64,000 bases of DNA from Promicromonospora sp042731755 (GCF_042731755.1 NZ_JBHWLR010000008.1:1-64000); one strand, 5' to 3'. Counted from the stretch's first letter, positions 42,375-51,044 are shown. Made by a program: numbers and translations. The notes: generated from the letters alone by a model not told the origin.

Positions 42375-42560
42375 TGCGGCCATCCTGTGCTGCGGGCAAA
42401 ACTCCTGTCAACGCATGTCTCAGATGCTGGTCCCACGTTCTGGGCGGGCCGCGGCATCGTCGTCACGGTAGCGAGAACCGGCTTTCCTACTGAATTGGTC
42501 GGGTTGCCTGTCGAGACACTGTTCCACCCACCGGACACCATGTCGTAGGGTTGGCAACGA

Positions 42561-42663
42561 CCATCCCGAGCGGCCGAGTGACGTGGCACGACGACGCCGC
42601 AGCAACCCAGCGTTCCCCGCAGCAGCGGAGGACGGACGAGGGTGCTACCGCCACGACCGATGG
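42561..42663 (+). promoter_or_regulatory. SAM-I (S-box) riboswitch
   Basis: On the plus strand, P1 is formed by CCATC (42561-42565) and GATGG (42659-42663). Between them lie CGAGCGGCCGAGTGACG, the kink-turn-containing P2 arm GCCGCAGCAACCC, a variable P3 hairpin and the core GGTGCTACCGCC, all matching the S-box consensus. The 3' P1 strand abuts the Shine-Dalgarno GGAGGAG, and GATG can instead pair with CATC (42669-42672), placing the Shine-Dalgarno in a loop. Translational control of the rhodanese-metZ operon is inferred from this geometry. Confidence 0.85.
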
Positions 42664-42672
42664 AGGAGCATC

Positions 42673-43122
42673 ATGAGCGACCCCGCGCGCGTCGAAGCAC
42701 GACCGGCCGACGGCTACGCCGGCGACATCACGCCCCAGCAGGCCTGGGACCTGCTCGCCGGCGACCCGGACGCCACGCTGGTGGACGTCCGCACCGACGG
42801 CGAGTGGCGCACGATCGGCATCCCGGACACGGCCTCGCTGGAGAAGCAGCCCGTGTTCGCCGAGTGGGTGCAGGCCGGCGGCCGCCCCAACCCCCGGTTC
42901 CTGGAGGAGCTCAAGGCGGCTGGCGTCTCCGGCGGGCCCGTCGTCTTCCTGTGCCGGTCCGGCCAGCGCTCGATCGCGGCGGCGCGGCTCGCCACGGCGT
43001 CGGGCATCGCGCCGTCGTACAACGTGCTGGAGGGCTTCGAGGGTGCGCCCGGGGCCGACGGCGTCCGGGACCAGCAGGGCTGGAAGGTCGCCGGCCTGCC
43101 GTGGACGGCGGGCCCCGCGTGA
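42673..43122 (+). CDS. Rhodanese-like sulfurtransferase domain protein
   Basis: A 149-residue single rhodanese domain. Motifs are ITPQQAWDLLAGDPDATLVDVRTDGEWRTIGIP and the active-site loop VVFLCRSGQRSIAAA with catalytic Cys94. It should move sulfane sulfur between donors and acceptors. The position right behind a SAM-I riboswitch and the overlap of its stop with the metZ GTG (GTGA) place it in a sulfur-assimilation operon, perhaps delivering or trapping sulfur for homocysteine synthesis (inference). The ATG at 42673 follows GGAGGAG. Confidence 0.92.
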   Translation: MSDPARVEARPADGYAGDITPQQAWDLLAGDPDATLVDVRTDGEWRTIGIPDTASLEKQPVFAEWVQAGGRPNPRFLEELKAAGVSGGPVVFLCRSGQRSIAAARLATASGIAPSYNVLEGFEGAPGADGVRDQQGWKVAGLPWTAGPA

Positions 43123-44384
43123 CCGTCACCGGCGCTTACCCGCCCGGCGCGAACCCCGGCGGTTCCGGCCGCAAGCCGCTCCCTGACGGCGTCCGCCCGG
43201 CGACGCTCGCCGTGCGCGGCGGCCACCAGCGCAGCGAGTTCCAGGAGACGAGCGAGGCGCTGTTCCTCACGCAGGGCTACGTCTACGACAACGCCGCGGA
43301 GGCCGAGGCCGCGTTCAAGGGCGACGTCGACCGGTTCGTCTACTCGCGCTACGGCAACCCGACGGTGCACACCTTCGAGGAGCGCCTGCGCCAGCTCGAG
43401 GGCGCCGACGCCTGCTACGCGACCGCGACCGGCATGTCCGCGGTGTTCACGTCGCTGGCCGCGCTCGTGAGCTCCGGCTCGCGGATCGTGGCCGCCCGGG
43501 CGCTGTTCGGGTCCAGCGTGGTGATCTTCGAGGAGATCTTCAAGAAGTGGGGCGTGCGCACCGACTACGTGGACGGGCACGTGCTGTCCCAGTGGGAGGA
43601 CGCGCTCTCGACGCCCGCCGACGTGGTGTTCTTCGAGACGCCGTCGAACCCGATGCAGGACATCGTGGACGTGCGCGCCGTGGTGGACCTGGCGCACGCC
43701 GCCGGGGCGACGGTGGTGCTCGACAACGTGTTCGCCACCCCGCTGCTGCAGAAGCCGCTGGAGCTGGGCGCCGACGTGGTCGTCTACTCGGCGACCAAGC
43801 ACATCGACGGGCAGGGGCGTGTGCTGGGCGGCGCGATCCTCGGCTCCACGGAGTACATCACCGGCCCCGTGCAGACGTTCATCCGCAACACCGGGCCGTC
43901 GCTGGCGCCGTTCAACGCGTGGACCCTGCTCAAGGGCCTGGAGACGATGCCGGTGCGGGTCGCGGCCCAGAGCGCGAGCGCCCTCGCCGTCGCGCAGGCC
44001 CTGGAGGAGCTGCCCGCCGTGGGCACCGTGCGCTACCCGTTCCTCGACTCCCACCCGCAGGCGGACCTGGCGCGGTCGCAGATGAGCGGGGGCGGCACCG
44101 TCGTGACGTTCGACCTGGCGGTCCCCGCGGGCACGGACGACGACGCCGCGAAGCGGCACACGTTCGCGTTCCTCGACGCCCTGCGGCTGGTCGACATCTC
44201 GAACAACCTCGGCGACGCGAAGTCCCTGATCACCCACCCCGCGACGACCACGCACCGCAAGCTGGGGGCGCCGGGGCGGGCCGCCGTCGGCATCGCGGAG
44301 ACGACGGTCCGCCTCTCGGTGGGCCTGGAGGACGTCCAGGACATCATCGAGGACGTCCAGCAGGCGCTGTCCTCGGCGGGGTAG
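43119..44384 (+). CDS. metZ: O-succinylhomoserine sulfhydrylase
   Basis: A 421-residue cystathionine-gamma-synthase-family PLP enzyme catalysing homocysteine formation from O-succinylhomoserine and sulfide. Motifs are TLAVRGGHQRSEFQETSEALFLTQGYVYD, YSRYGNPTVHTFEERLRQLEGA, ATATGMSAVFTSLAALVSSG, ETPSNPMQDIVDV, VVLDNVFATPLLQKPLELGADVVVYSATKHIDGQGRVLGG with PLP Lys227 in SATKHIDG, and LSVGLEDVQDIIEDVQ. The start is a GTG overlapping the rhodanese stop. It lies in the SAM-I-controlled operon. An O-acetylhomoserine specificity cannot be ruled out from sequence. Confidence 0.92.
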   Translation: MTVTGAYPPGANPGGSGRKPLPDGVRPATLAVRGGHQRSEFQETSEALFLTQGYVYDNAAEAEAAFKGDVDRFVYSRYGNPTVHTFEERLRQLEGADACYATATGMSAVFTSLAALVSSGSRIVAARALFGSSVVIFEEIFKKWGVRTDYVDGHVLSQWEDALSTPADVVFFETPSNPMQDIVDVRAVVDLAHAAGATVVLDNVFATPLLQKPLELGADVVVYSATKHIDGQGRVLGGAILGSTEYITGPVQTFIRNTGPSLAPFNAWTLLKGLETMPVRVAAQSASALAVAQALEELPAVGTVRYPFLDSHPQADLARSQMSGGGTVVTFDLAVPAGTDDDAAKRHTFAFLDALRLVDISNNLGDAKSLITHPATTTHRKLGAPGRAAVGIAETTVRLSVGLEDVQDIIEDVQQALSSAG

Positions 44385-44432
44385 GCCGTCGGGGTCCGGC
44401 GGTCGACGCGACCGCCGGACCTCGACGCCTCG

Positions 44433-46910
44433 TCAGCTCCCGGCCCGGCTGAGGATCCGCGTCGCCTGGGTCTCGTGGCCCTCCAGGAGCGCCACGTCCG
44501 AGGTCGCGATCGCCTTGGCCGCCGCCGGCGGGACGCCTGTGGCGGGGTCGAGCACCTCGTTCTGCAGCGCGAGCCGCTGCTCGTCGTGGTGCGACGTGCG
44601 GCCGCCCGTGGACAGGCCCCAGCCGAACGGGAACAGCGGGTCGTAGTGCTTGTCCCCGACGTTCACCACCGGGTCGTCGGCCGACCGCGGCCACGACACC
44701 GGGAGCTTGCCCGTGAACTTCCGGTCGCCGAACAGCACGTCCGCGATGCCGGCGCCCTCCGTGCCCGGCAGCCACGACGCGACCAGCGCGTCGATCGACC
44801 GGAGCTGGTCGGTGAGCACCTGCGGCCGCCCCGAGACCACCAGGACCACGCAGGTCCTGATCTCGGCGCAGACCTTCTCCACGACCGCGGCGTCGCCGGG
44901 CTGCAGCGACATCGACTTCTCCTCGCGGGGCACCCCGCCGTCGGCCGGGTCCCAGGCCCACTCGGGCCCGCCGACGTCGCCGAACCCCTCGGCGTACGGC
45001 GTCTCGCCGACGACGACGATGCCGACGTCGGCGCCGTCCGTCGGCGCGGAGGCGTCCTCGCTGAACGTGACGTCGTCGGCCGCGGCCTGGATGCCCTCCA
45101 GGATCGTCGTGCCCGCGGTGACGTCGCCCGAGAACCCCTGCCACGTGCCGGTCCAGCCGCCGGCCTGGTTGCCCAGGTCGTCGGCGTTGCGGCCCGCGAC
45201 GTAGATGCTCTCGTCGTCGTCCAGGGGCAGGGCGCGGTGGCTGTTCTTGAGCAGCACCTGCGACTCGGCGACGGCCTTGCGGGCGATCGCCCGGTGCTCC
45301 GCCGAACCGATGTCGTCGGCGTTCGACCGGTCCGCGAACGGCTCCTCGAACAGCCCCAGCTCGAACTTGGCGACGAGGATCCGGGACACGGCGTCGTTGA
45401 TGCGCTGCTCGCTGACACGCCCGTCCTGCACCGCCGCGAGCAGCCGCGTGTGGAACCGCTCGAACTGCGACGGCTCCATGAACATGTCGATGCCCGCGTT
45501 CACGCCGGTGACGATCTGGTCGGTGGTCGGGGAGTCGTCCGCGAGCGGCGGGATCTGGTGGATCCCCTGCCAGTCGCTGATCACGAAGCCGTCGAACCCC
45601 TGCTTCTGCTTGAGCCACCCGGTGACCAGCTCGCGGTTCGCGTGCATCTTCACGGGGTTGCCGAGGCCGTCGTCGGTCCAGTCGATGCTGGAGAAGCTCG
45701 GCATGACGGACCCGACACCGGCCTTGAGCGCCGCCACGTACGGCGGCAGGTCCACCTGCTCGACGTGCCGCCGGCTCTGCTCGGTGATGCCCTGGTCGAT
45801 CGTGTAGTCGCCCTCGCCGGTGCCGAACGTGGTGTCGCCGTCGCCGACGAAGTGCTTGGCGGTCGCGAGCACCGACGTGCTGCTGTCCAGGTCTCTGCCC
45901 TGGAAGCCGGTCACGGCGGCCGCGCCGAGCACGCTCGCGAGCGCGGGATGCTCCCCGAAGGACTCGTACGTGCGGCCCCAGCGGTCGTCGCGCACCACGC
46001 ACACGCACGGCGCGAACGTCCACGGGATGCCGGTCGCCCGCGTCTCGGACGCGACCATGCGCTCGGCGCGCGCGACCAGCAGCGGGTCGCGCGTGGCGCC
46101 GAGCCCGATGTTGTGCGGCAGGATCGTCGCGCCGTTCAGGTTGCCGTGCCCGTGCACGGAGTCGACGCCGTAGATCAGCGGGATCTGCAGCCGCGTCGCG
46201 AGGGCCTGCGTCTGGAAGCCGTCGATCGCGTCCGCCCAGGCGTCGGGGGTGTTCTCGGCGGGCGTCGAACCGCCGCCGCTGAGCACCGAGCCGAGGCCGA
46301 GCTCCGCGATGACCGTCGGGTCGCTGGTGACGTTCCCGCGCTCCGCCTGCGTCATCTGCCCGACCTTCTCCGCGAGCGTCATGCGCTTCAGGAGGTCGGC
46401 GACCCGCTTCTTGGTGGACAGGCGCGGGTCCAGGTAGGGCAGGCCGTGCGCCCGCACGACGACGGCGGGCTGGCGGGAGACCTGCGCGTCCCGCGACTCC
46501 AGGGTCACGGGCACGGTCTCCGCGGTCTCGCCGGAGCCCGAGGCGCGGGTGGTGATCCGGACGGTCCGCTCGGTGCCGGACGGTGCGCCGGCGGGGAACT
46601 CGAGCGTGCCGGAGCCGGTCGCGTAGTCGGCGTCGGCGGTGGCCGTGCCGGAGCCGGTGCGCCAGCTGACGGTGACGGGGGCGGCGAGCGCGGCGCCGTC
46701 GGCGGCCTCGACCGTGACGGTGACCGTCGCGGTGGCGCCGTCGTCGACGAAGGTGACGGAGTCCGCGCTCACGACGGCCTCGGCGGCCGGGGCGGCGCGG
46801 GTGGCCAGAGGGGGTACGAACAGTGTCGTGGTGGCGAGAGCCGCCACGGAGATGAGTGCCGGTGTTCTGCGGACGCGGTAGTGCTGCGCCGCGCCTGAGA
46901 TGGCGGACAT
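44433..46910 (-). CDS. Secreted GH3 beta-glucosidase-type enzyme with N-terminal Calx-beta-like domain
   Basis: An 825-residue exported enzyme. A signal peptide (RVRRTPALISVAALATTTLF, about 40 residues) precedes a Calx-beta-like domain (about 45-145: TVTVTVEAADGAALAAPVTVSW, DADYATGSGTLEFPAG). The GH3 N-terminal barrel follows (about 155-500: RMTLAEKVGQMTQAERG, IYGVDSVHGHGNL, ATAKHFVGDG) with the nucleophile Asp in GFDGFVISDWQGI near residue 445. The GH3 C-terminal sandwich carries LLKNSHRALPLDDDE and VVLVVSGRPQVL. It probably splits cello-oligosaccharides or beta-glucan fragments made by the GH6 and GH16 enzymes. There is no FnIII module. Confidence 0.88.
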   Translation of the reverse strand: MSAISGAAQHYRVRRTPALISVAALATTTLFVPPLATRAAPAAEAVVSADSVTFVDDGATATVTVTVEAADGAALAAPVTVSWRTGSGTATADADYATGSGTLEFPAGAPSGTERTVRITTRASGSGETAETVPVTLESRDAQVSRQPAVVVRAHGLPYLDPRLSTKKRVADLLKRMTLAEKVGQMTQAERGNVTSDPTVIAELGLGSVLSGGGSTPAENTPDAWADAIDGFQTQALATRLQIPLIYGVDSVHGHGNLNGATILPHNIGLGATRDPLLVARAERMVASETRATGIPWTFAPCVCVVRDDRWGRTYESFGEHPALASVLGAAAVTGFQGRDLDSSTSVLATAKHFVGDGDTTFGTGEGDYTIDQGITEQSRRHVEQVDLPPYVAALKAGVGSVMPSFSSIDWTDDGLGNPVKMHANRELVTGWLKQKQGFDGFVISDWQGIHQIPPLADDSPTTDQIVTGVNAGIDMFMEPSQFERFHTRLLAAVQDGRVSEQRINDAVSRILVAKFELGLFEEPFADRSNADDIGSAEHRAIARKAVAESQVLLKNSHRALPLDDDESIYVAGRNADDLGNQAGGWTGTWQGFSGDVTAGTTILEGIQAAADDVTFSEDASAPTDGADVGIVVVGETPYAEGFGDVGGPEWAWDPADGGVPREEKSMSLQPGDAAVVEKVCAEIRTCVVLVVSGRPQVLTDQLRSIDALVASWLPGTEGAGIADVLFGDRKFTGKLPVSWPRSADDPVVNVGDKHYDPLFPFGWGLSTGGRTSHHDEQRLALQNEVLDPATGVPPAAAKAIATSDVALLEGHETQATRILSRAGS

Positions 46911-47007
46911 CTGAGGTATTCCTCTCTTCTTTGGGAGGTGATTTACCGATCACACACCGCCCTCCGGCGAGGCACAAGCGCTGCTGACCGCTGGATAGGG
47001 TGATTCA

Positions 47008-47829
47008 GTGGACCTCATTACCCCCTTTGCGAGGATGCTCCGGGCTGACAACCCCGGCCCGATGACGCTCGACGGCACCCGGTCGTACGTGCTGGGTGCC
47101 CCCGGTGCGACGGGTCGCGTGGTCGTGGACCCCGGCCCGGACCTCGCGCCGCACCTCGCCGCGCTGGCCGACGCCGGCCCCGTCGACCTGGTGCTCGTCA
47201 CCCACCGGCACGCCGACCACACCGGCGGGCTGGCCCGGTTCCGGGAGCTCACCGGCGCCCCGTCGCGCGGGATCTCGGCGGAGTTCTGCGCCGGTCGGGA
47301 CGGCGGGGCGGGCACGGGCCCGCTGGCCGACGGCGAGGTCCTGGAGGTGGCGGGCCTGCGCATCGAGGTGCTGGCCACGCCGGGCCACACGGCCGACTCG
47401 GTGTGCCTCGTCGTGTCGGACGGTACGTCCACCGTGGTGCTCACCGGGGACACGGTGCTGGGCCGCGGCACCACCGTGCTCGCCGAGCCGGACGGTTCGC
47501 TGCGCGACTACCTGGCGTCGCTGGACCGGCTGAGCGCGCTGGACCTGCCCGACCCCGTGCCGGGGCTGCCCGGGCACGGACCGGTGATCCCGGACCTGCG
47601 CGCGGTGGTGCACGCGTACCGCGAGCACCGCACGGAGCGGCTGGACCAGGTGCGCTCCGCGCTCACCGCCCTCGGAGTCACGCTGCCGGACGCCGCCGCC
47701 CCGCTCCCAGACCCGCTGCTGGACGCCGTGACCGGCGCGGTGTACGCCGACGTCGACGCGTCGGTGCTGCCGGCCGCCCGGTCGTCGGTGCGGGCGCAGC
47801 TCGAGTACCTGCGCGGGACCGAGCGCTGA
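47008..47829 (+). CDS. MBL-fold metallohydrolase
   Basis: A 273-residue metallo-beta-lactamase-fold enzyme. The metal-binding HRHADHTGG motif (about residues 68-76), EVLATPGHTADSVCLVV, VVLTGDTVLGRGTT and GLPGHGPVIPDL are in the order expected for the glyoxalase II/LACTB2 group, and a C-terminal helical domain follows, as in LACTB2-like proteins. It should hydrolyse a thioester or a nucleic-acid phosphodiester with two zinc ions; the substrate is open. The GTG at 47008 is the likely start. The gene is divergent from GH3 and convergent with the double-GNAT gene. Confidence 0.87.
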   Translation: MDLITPFARMLRADNPGPMTLDGTRSYVLGAPGATGRVVVDPGPDLAPHLAALADAGPVDLVLVTHRHADHTGGLARFRELTGAPSRGISAEFCAGRDGGAGTGPLADGEVLEVAGLRIEVLATPGHTADSVCLVVSDGTSTVVLTGDTVLGRGTTVLAEPDGSLRDYLASLDRLSALDLPDPVPGLPGHGPVIPDLRAVVHAYREHRTERLDQVRSALTALGVTLPDAAAPLPDPLLDAVTGAVYADVDASVLPAARSSVRAQLEYLRGTER

Positions 47830-47839
47830 ACGGCCTCCG

Positions 47840-47924
47840 GGGAAGACGTCACGCAGCCGAGGACGTAACGCAGAGGTAGCAGTGCTAGCTCAGCGTTACG
47901 TCCTCGGCTGCGTACCGTCTTCCC
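47840..47924. terminator. Long bidirectional terminator hairpin
   Basis: GGAAGACG at 47841 pairs with CGTCTTCC (47916-47923), and CGCAGCCGAGGACGTAACGC pairs with GCGTTACGTCCTCGGCTGCG inside it, with a 3-nt internal mismatch and a loop of about 20 nt. It lies between two convergent genes. Confidence 0.8.
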
Positions 47925-47945
47925 GGCGCCGTCCCGGAGGTGCGC

Positions 47946-49109
47946 TCAGAGCGCCTTGCCCAGGAAGAGCAGCTGGGCGTCGTCCGAGCCGTACGGCGGG
48001 TACGGCAGCACCGGCCGGTAGCCGAGCTTCCCGTACAGGCGCAGCGCCGTGGGCTGCCGGATACCGGTGTTGAGGTAGGACGCCAGGCCTCCGCGCCGTC
48101 GGGCCTCCTCCTCGAGGTACCCGACCAGGGCCGAGGCGACGCCCGCGCGGCGCACCGACGGGTCCACGAACACGCTCTGCAGCTCGAACCCACGGGACTC
48201 ACCCGCCTCCGCGGCAGCGGCGATGCCGCCGACACCGCGCATCGGGTCGGCCGTGAGATGCTTCGGGCCCACCGGCGACGGCGCGAGGGTGGCGCAGCCG
48301 ACGGGCCGGCCGTCCAGCACGGCCAGGACTGTCACCAGCGTGGTGCGCCCCCGCTCGACGTCGACGACGTCGTGGCCGCCGCGCGCCTCGACGACCCGCG
48401 CCAGCTCCGGGTAGAGCGGCTGAAGGTACACCCACATCGCGCGCCGCAGGGCGGCGGCGTCGGGGTCGTCCCAGGGGACCTCGCGGAGCACCGGGGCGGA
48501 GGCCGGGGCCGACGGGGTCTCGACGGGCCCGACGAGCGGGGACTCGGCCAGCGGTGCCGCGCTGTCGGGGACCAGCCACTTGCCGAAGCACCGCGAACCA
48601 GGCTCGTCCGAGAACACGCCGAACGACTCGACGGGGTCGTAGCCCAGCCGCAGGTACAGCCCGAGCGACTCGGGCTGCATGAGCCCGGTCTCCAGGACCA
48701 GGTGCCGCACGCCGGCGTCGCGGGCGACGTCCTCCGCGGCCTTCATCACCGTGCGGGAGAGCCCGCGCCCGCGGAAGCCCGGCGCCACGTACACGCGCTT
48801 GACCTCGGCGGTGCCGTCCGGGTGCAGGCCGCCCTGGTAGTCGTCACGGCCCGACAGGTCGCGCAGCGCGGCATGGCCGGCCGGCTCGCCGTCGACCCGC
48901 AGCAGCAGGGTCGCGAACACGTTCGACGGGTCCACCTGGTCGCGCGCGTCGGGCACGGGTGCGCCGTCGGCGTCCGTCGTCGCCGGCCGGCCGGGCTGCG
49001 TGTACCGCAGGTCGATCTCGTGCTGCTGCTCGGCGCGCAGGCGGACGGCGTCCGCGTGGTCCCAGCCGACCGTCTCGATCGTGAGACCCGCGAGAACCTC
49101 AGCGACCAT
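47946..49109 (-). CDS. Tandem-domain GNAT N-acetyltransferase
   Basis: A 387-residue protein with two GNAT domains. The N-terminal one (about 1-180) has VKRVYVAPGFRGRGLSRTVMKAAEDVARD as its acetyl-CoA motif and VLETGLMQPESLGLYLRLGY. The C-terminal one (about 205-387) has FELQSVFVDPSVRRAGVASALVGYLEEEARRRG and GIRQPTALRLYGKLGY. A Pro/Ala/Ser-rich linker separates them. Substrates are unknown; duplicated GNATs such as mycothiol synthase show the layout, but signature residues of MshD are not evident. The purQ gene lies 27 nt downstream of its ATG on the same strand. Confidence 0.85.
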   Translation of the reverse strand: MVAEVLAGLTIETVGWDHADAVRLRAEQQHEIDLRYTQPGRPATTDADGAPVPDARDQVDPSNVFATLLLRVDGEPAGHAALRDLSGRDDYQGGLHPDGTAEVKRVYVAPGFRGRGLSRTVMKAAEDVARDAGVRHLVLETGLMQPESLGLYLRLGYDPVESFGVFSDEPGSRCFGKWLVPDSAAPLAESPLVGPVETPSAPASAPVLREVPWDDPDAAALRRAMWVYLQPLYPELARVVEARGGHDVVDVERGRTTLVTVLAVLDGRPVGCATLAPSPVGPKHLTADPMRGVGGIAAAAEAGESRGFELQSVFVDPSVRRAGVASALVGYLEEEARRRGGLASYLNTGIRQPTALRLYGKLGYRPVLPYPPYGSDDAQLLFLGKAL

Positions 49110-49136
49110 GGCCGCCTGCCCGGACCTGTCCGGTGG

Positions 49137-49883
49137 TCACGCGTGGACCAGGGAGGACAGCACCGACGTGAAGAACGTCAGCCCGTCCACACCGGCGCGC
49201 GGCCCCTCGGCCGACGCCGGGCCGAAACCTGCCTCGACCGCGTGCTCCGGGTGTGGCATGAGCCCCACCACGTTGCCGCGGTCGTTGGTGATGCCCGCGA
49301 TGTCGCGGCGCGACCCGTTCGGGTTCCAGCCGTCGTACCGGAAGACGACGCGGCCCTCGCCCTCGAGCTCGTCGAGGGTGCGCTCGTCGGCGACGAACTG
49401 GCCGTCCTGGTTCTTCAGCGGGATCGTGATCTGCTGCCCGCGGCGGAACTCGTTGGTCCAGGCGGTGCGCGCGTTCTCGACGATCAGCGACTGCTCCCGG
49501 CACACGAAGTGCAGGTGGTCGTTCTTGACCATCGAGCCCGGCAGCAGGTGTGCCTCGGTGAGGACCTGGAAGCCGTTGCAGATGCCGAGCACCGGCATGC
49601 CGCCGTTGGCGGCGTCGACCACGGCGGACATCGCCGGCGCGAACCGGCTGATAGCGCCCGCGCGCAGGTAGTCACCGTAGGAGAACCCGCCGGGCAGCAC
49701 CACGGCGTCGACGTCCTGGAGCGACTCGTCGGCGTGCCAGAGCGAGACCGCCTCGGCGCCGGCCAGGCGCACGGCGCGCACGGCGTCGCGGTCGTCGAGC
49801 GTCCCGGGGAACGTGATGACGCCGATCCGGGCGCCGGCGATCCCGGGGGCGGCGACGGCCGCCGTCGGCTCGGTGGCCGACAT
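49137..49883 (-). CDS. purQ: Phosphoribosylformylglycinamidine synthase subunit PurQ
   Basis: A 248-residue class I glutamine amidotransferase that supplies ammonia to PurL. Motifs are IGVITFPGTLDDRDAVRAV, DAVVLPGGFSYGDYLRAGAI, GMPVLGICNGFQVLTEAHLLPG with the nucleophile Cys in LGICNGFQ, and VVGLMPHPEHAVE with the catalytic His and Glu. The start overlaps the purS stop by one base (TGATG), so translation is coupled. PurL itself is about 31 kb away at 16081-18420. Confidence 0.96.
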   Translation of the reverse strand: MSATEPTAAVAAPGIAGARIGVITFPGTLDDRDAVRAVRLAGAEAVSLWHADESLQDVDAVVLPGGFSYGDYLRAGAISRFAPAMSAVVDAANGGMPVLGICNGFQVLTEAHLLPGSMVKNDHLHFVCREQSLIVENARTAWTNEFRRGQQITIPLKNQDGQFVADERTLDELEGEGRVVFRYDGWNPNGSRRDIAGITNDRGNVVGLMPHPEHAVEAGFGPASAEGPRAGVDGLTFFTSVLSSLVHA

Positions 49884-50170
49884 CAGGCGCTCACCGGGGT
49901 GCCGGTCGCCTCACCCGGGACCGCGGCGGCGTCGGAGACCGAGACCACGTCCTCGATCACCGGGTTGGACAGCAGGGTGGCCGCGGCCTCCCGAGCGGCG
50001 GCGAGGATCTCAGGCGTGACCTCACCGTCCACCTCGAGCTCGAACCGCTTGCCCTGACGCACACCGGAGAACTGGGTGAAGCCGAGGCGCGGCAGCGCTC
50101 CGACGACAGCCTTGCCCTGGGGGTCCAGGATCTCGGGCTTGGGCATGACCTCGACGACGACGCGTCCCAC
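49883..50170 (-). CDS. purS: Phosphoribosylformylglycinamidine synthase subunit PurS
   Basis: A 95-residue subunit that bridges PurQ and PurL in the FGAM synthase complex. It begins with the typical GRVVVEVMPKPEILDPQGKAVVGALPRLGF, followed by VRQGKRFELEVDGE, and ends in the variable tail. The start is a GTG preceded by GAAGGAGC-like sequence. It forms an operon with purQ. Confidence 0.95.
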   Translation of the reverse strand: MGRVVVEVMPKPEILDPQGKAVVGALPRLGFTQFSGVRQGKRFELEVDGEVTPEILAAAREAAATLLSNPVIEDVVSVSDAAAVPGEATGTPVSA

Positions 50171-50285
50171 GAAGGCTCCTTGAAGGTGAGGGAATTCCGG
50201 GACGAGTCTACTTGCGCGGCGGGGTGCCTCGCCGTCCGTGGACAGTGACCTGCGCCGCGCCGCCCGTCCGGCGGCGTCCTGCGGG

Positions 50286-51044
50286 TCACGCCGTCAGGTA
50301 CTGGTCCGCCCAGGCGCTGATGATGCGGGCGGCGCGCTTGGCCTGGCCCGGCGCCGTGAGCAGGTGGTCGGCGCCCTCCAGGGACACGAACGACCGGGGG
50401 TGCCGAGCCTCCCGGAAGATCTCCCCCGCGTTCGAGATGTCCACGGTGCTGTCCGTCGGCGAGTGCATCACCAGCAGCGGCGAGCCCAGCTCGCGGATCT
50501 TCGAGCGCAGCTCGGCCCGCCGGACGTCCTCGACGAAGTGCCGCTTCAGCGTGAGCGCGCGGCCGCCCACCATCCACTGGGCGTGGCCCTCGTCGAACAC
50601 CCGGCCCAGGACGGCGTCGTAGTTGTGCTCCGCGTGCCGCGGCTGCACGGGGGCGCCGATCGTCGCGACCGCCTGCACGCCCGGGACGTCGGCGGCGGCA
50701 GCGATCACCGCGGCGCCGCCGAAGGAGTGCCCCACCAGGAGGTGCACCGGCATGTCGTGGTCGGCCATGAACTCGGCGGCCCGCACGGTGTCGGCCACCT
50801 TGTGCGTGAACGAGCCGTCGCCCCAGTCGCCCTCGGAGTCACCCAGGCCCAGGTTGTCGAAGCGCAGCATCCCGATGCCCTCGGTCGCGAGCTGCTTGCA
50901 GATCCGCGCGGCGGCCGGCGAGTCCTTGCCCAGCGTGAACCCGTGGGAGAACACCCCCCAGCCCCGCACCTCGCCGTCCGGCCGGTCGATGATGCCCGCG
51001 AGGCGCGGCCCCGTGGTGCTCTCGAACGTGACGCGCTCAGCCAC
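50286..51044 (-). CDS. Alpha/beta hydrolase, possible esterase or bis-acyl hydrolase
   Basis: A 252-residue alpha/beta-hydrolase without signal peptide. The nucleophile elbow is LLVGHSFGGAAVIAAA (Ser in GHSFGG). LLVMHSPTDSTVDISNAGEIF gives the acid, and SLEGADHLLTAP the His. GWGVFSHGFTLGKDSPAAARICKQLATEGIGMLRFDNLGLGDS is the strongly conserved front part of this actinobacterial and proteobacterial subfamily. Enzymes of this type are annotated as hydrolases active on small esters. The GTG at 51044 follows AAGGGGAG. It lies 115 nt upstream of the purS gene start and is probably a separate unit. Confidence 0.82.
   Translation of the reverse strand: MAERVTFESTTGPRLAGIIDRPDGEVRGWGVFSHGFTLGKDSPAAARICKQLATEGIGMLRFDNLGLGDSEGDWGDGSFTHKVADTVRAAEFMADHDMPVHLLVGHSFGGAAVIAAAADVPGVQAVATIGAPVQPRHAEHNYDAVLGRVFDEGHAQWMVGGRALTLKRHFVEDVRRAELRSKIRELGSPLLVMHSPTDSTVDISNAGEIFREARHPRSFVSLEGADHLLTAPGQAKRAARIISAWADQYLTA

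Noticed and set aside
50171..50285. Riboswitch upstream of purS
   Set aside because: The 115-nt leader has no purine-riboswitch, PRPP or other recognisable motif.
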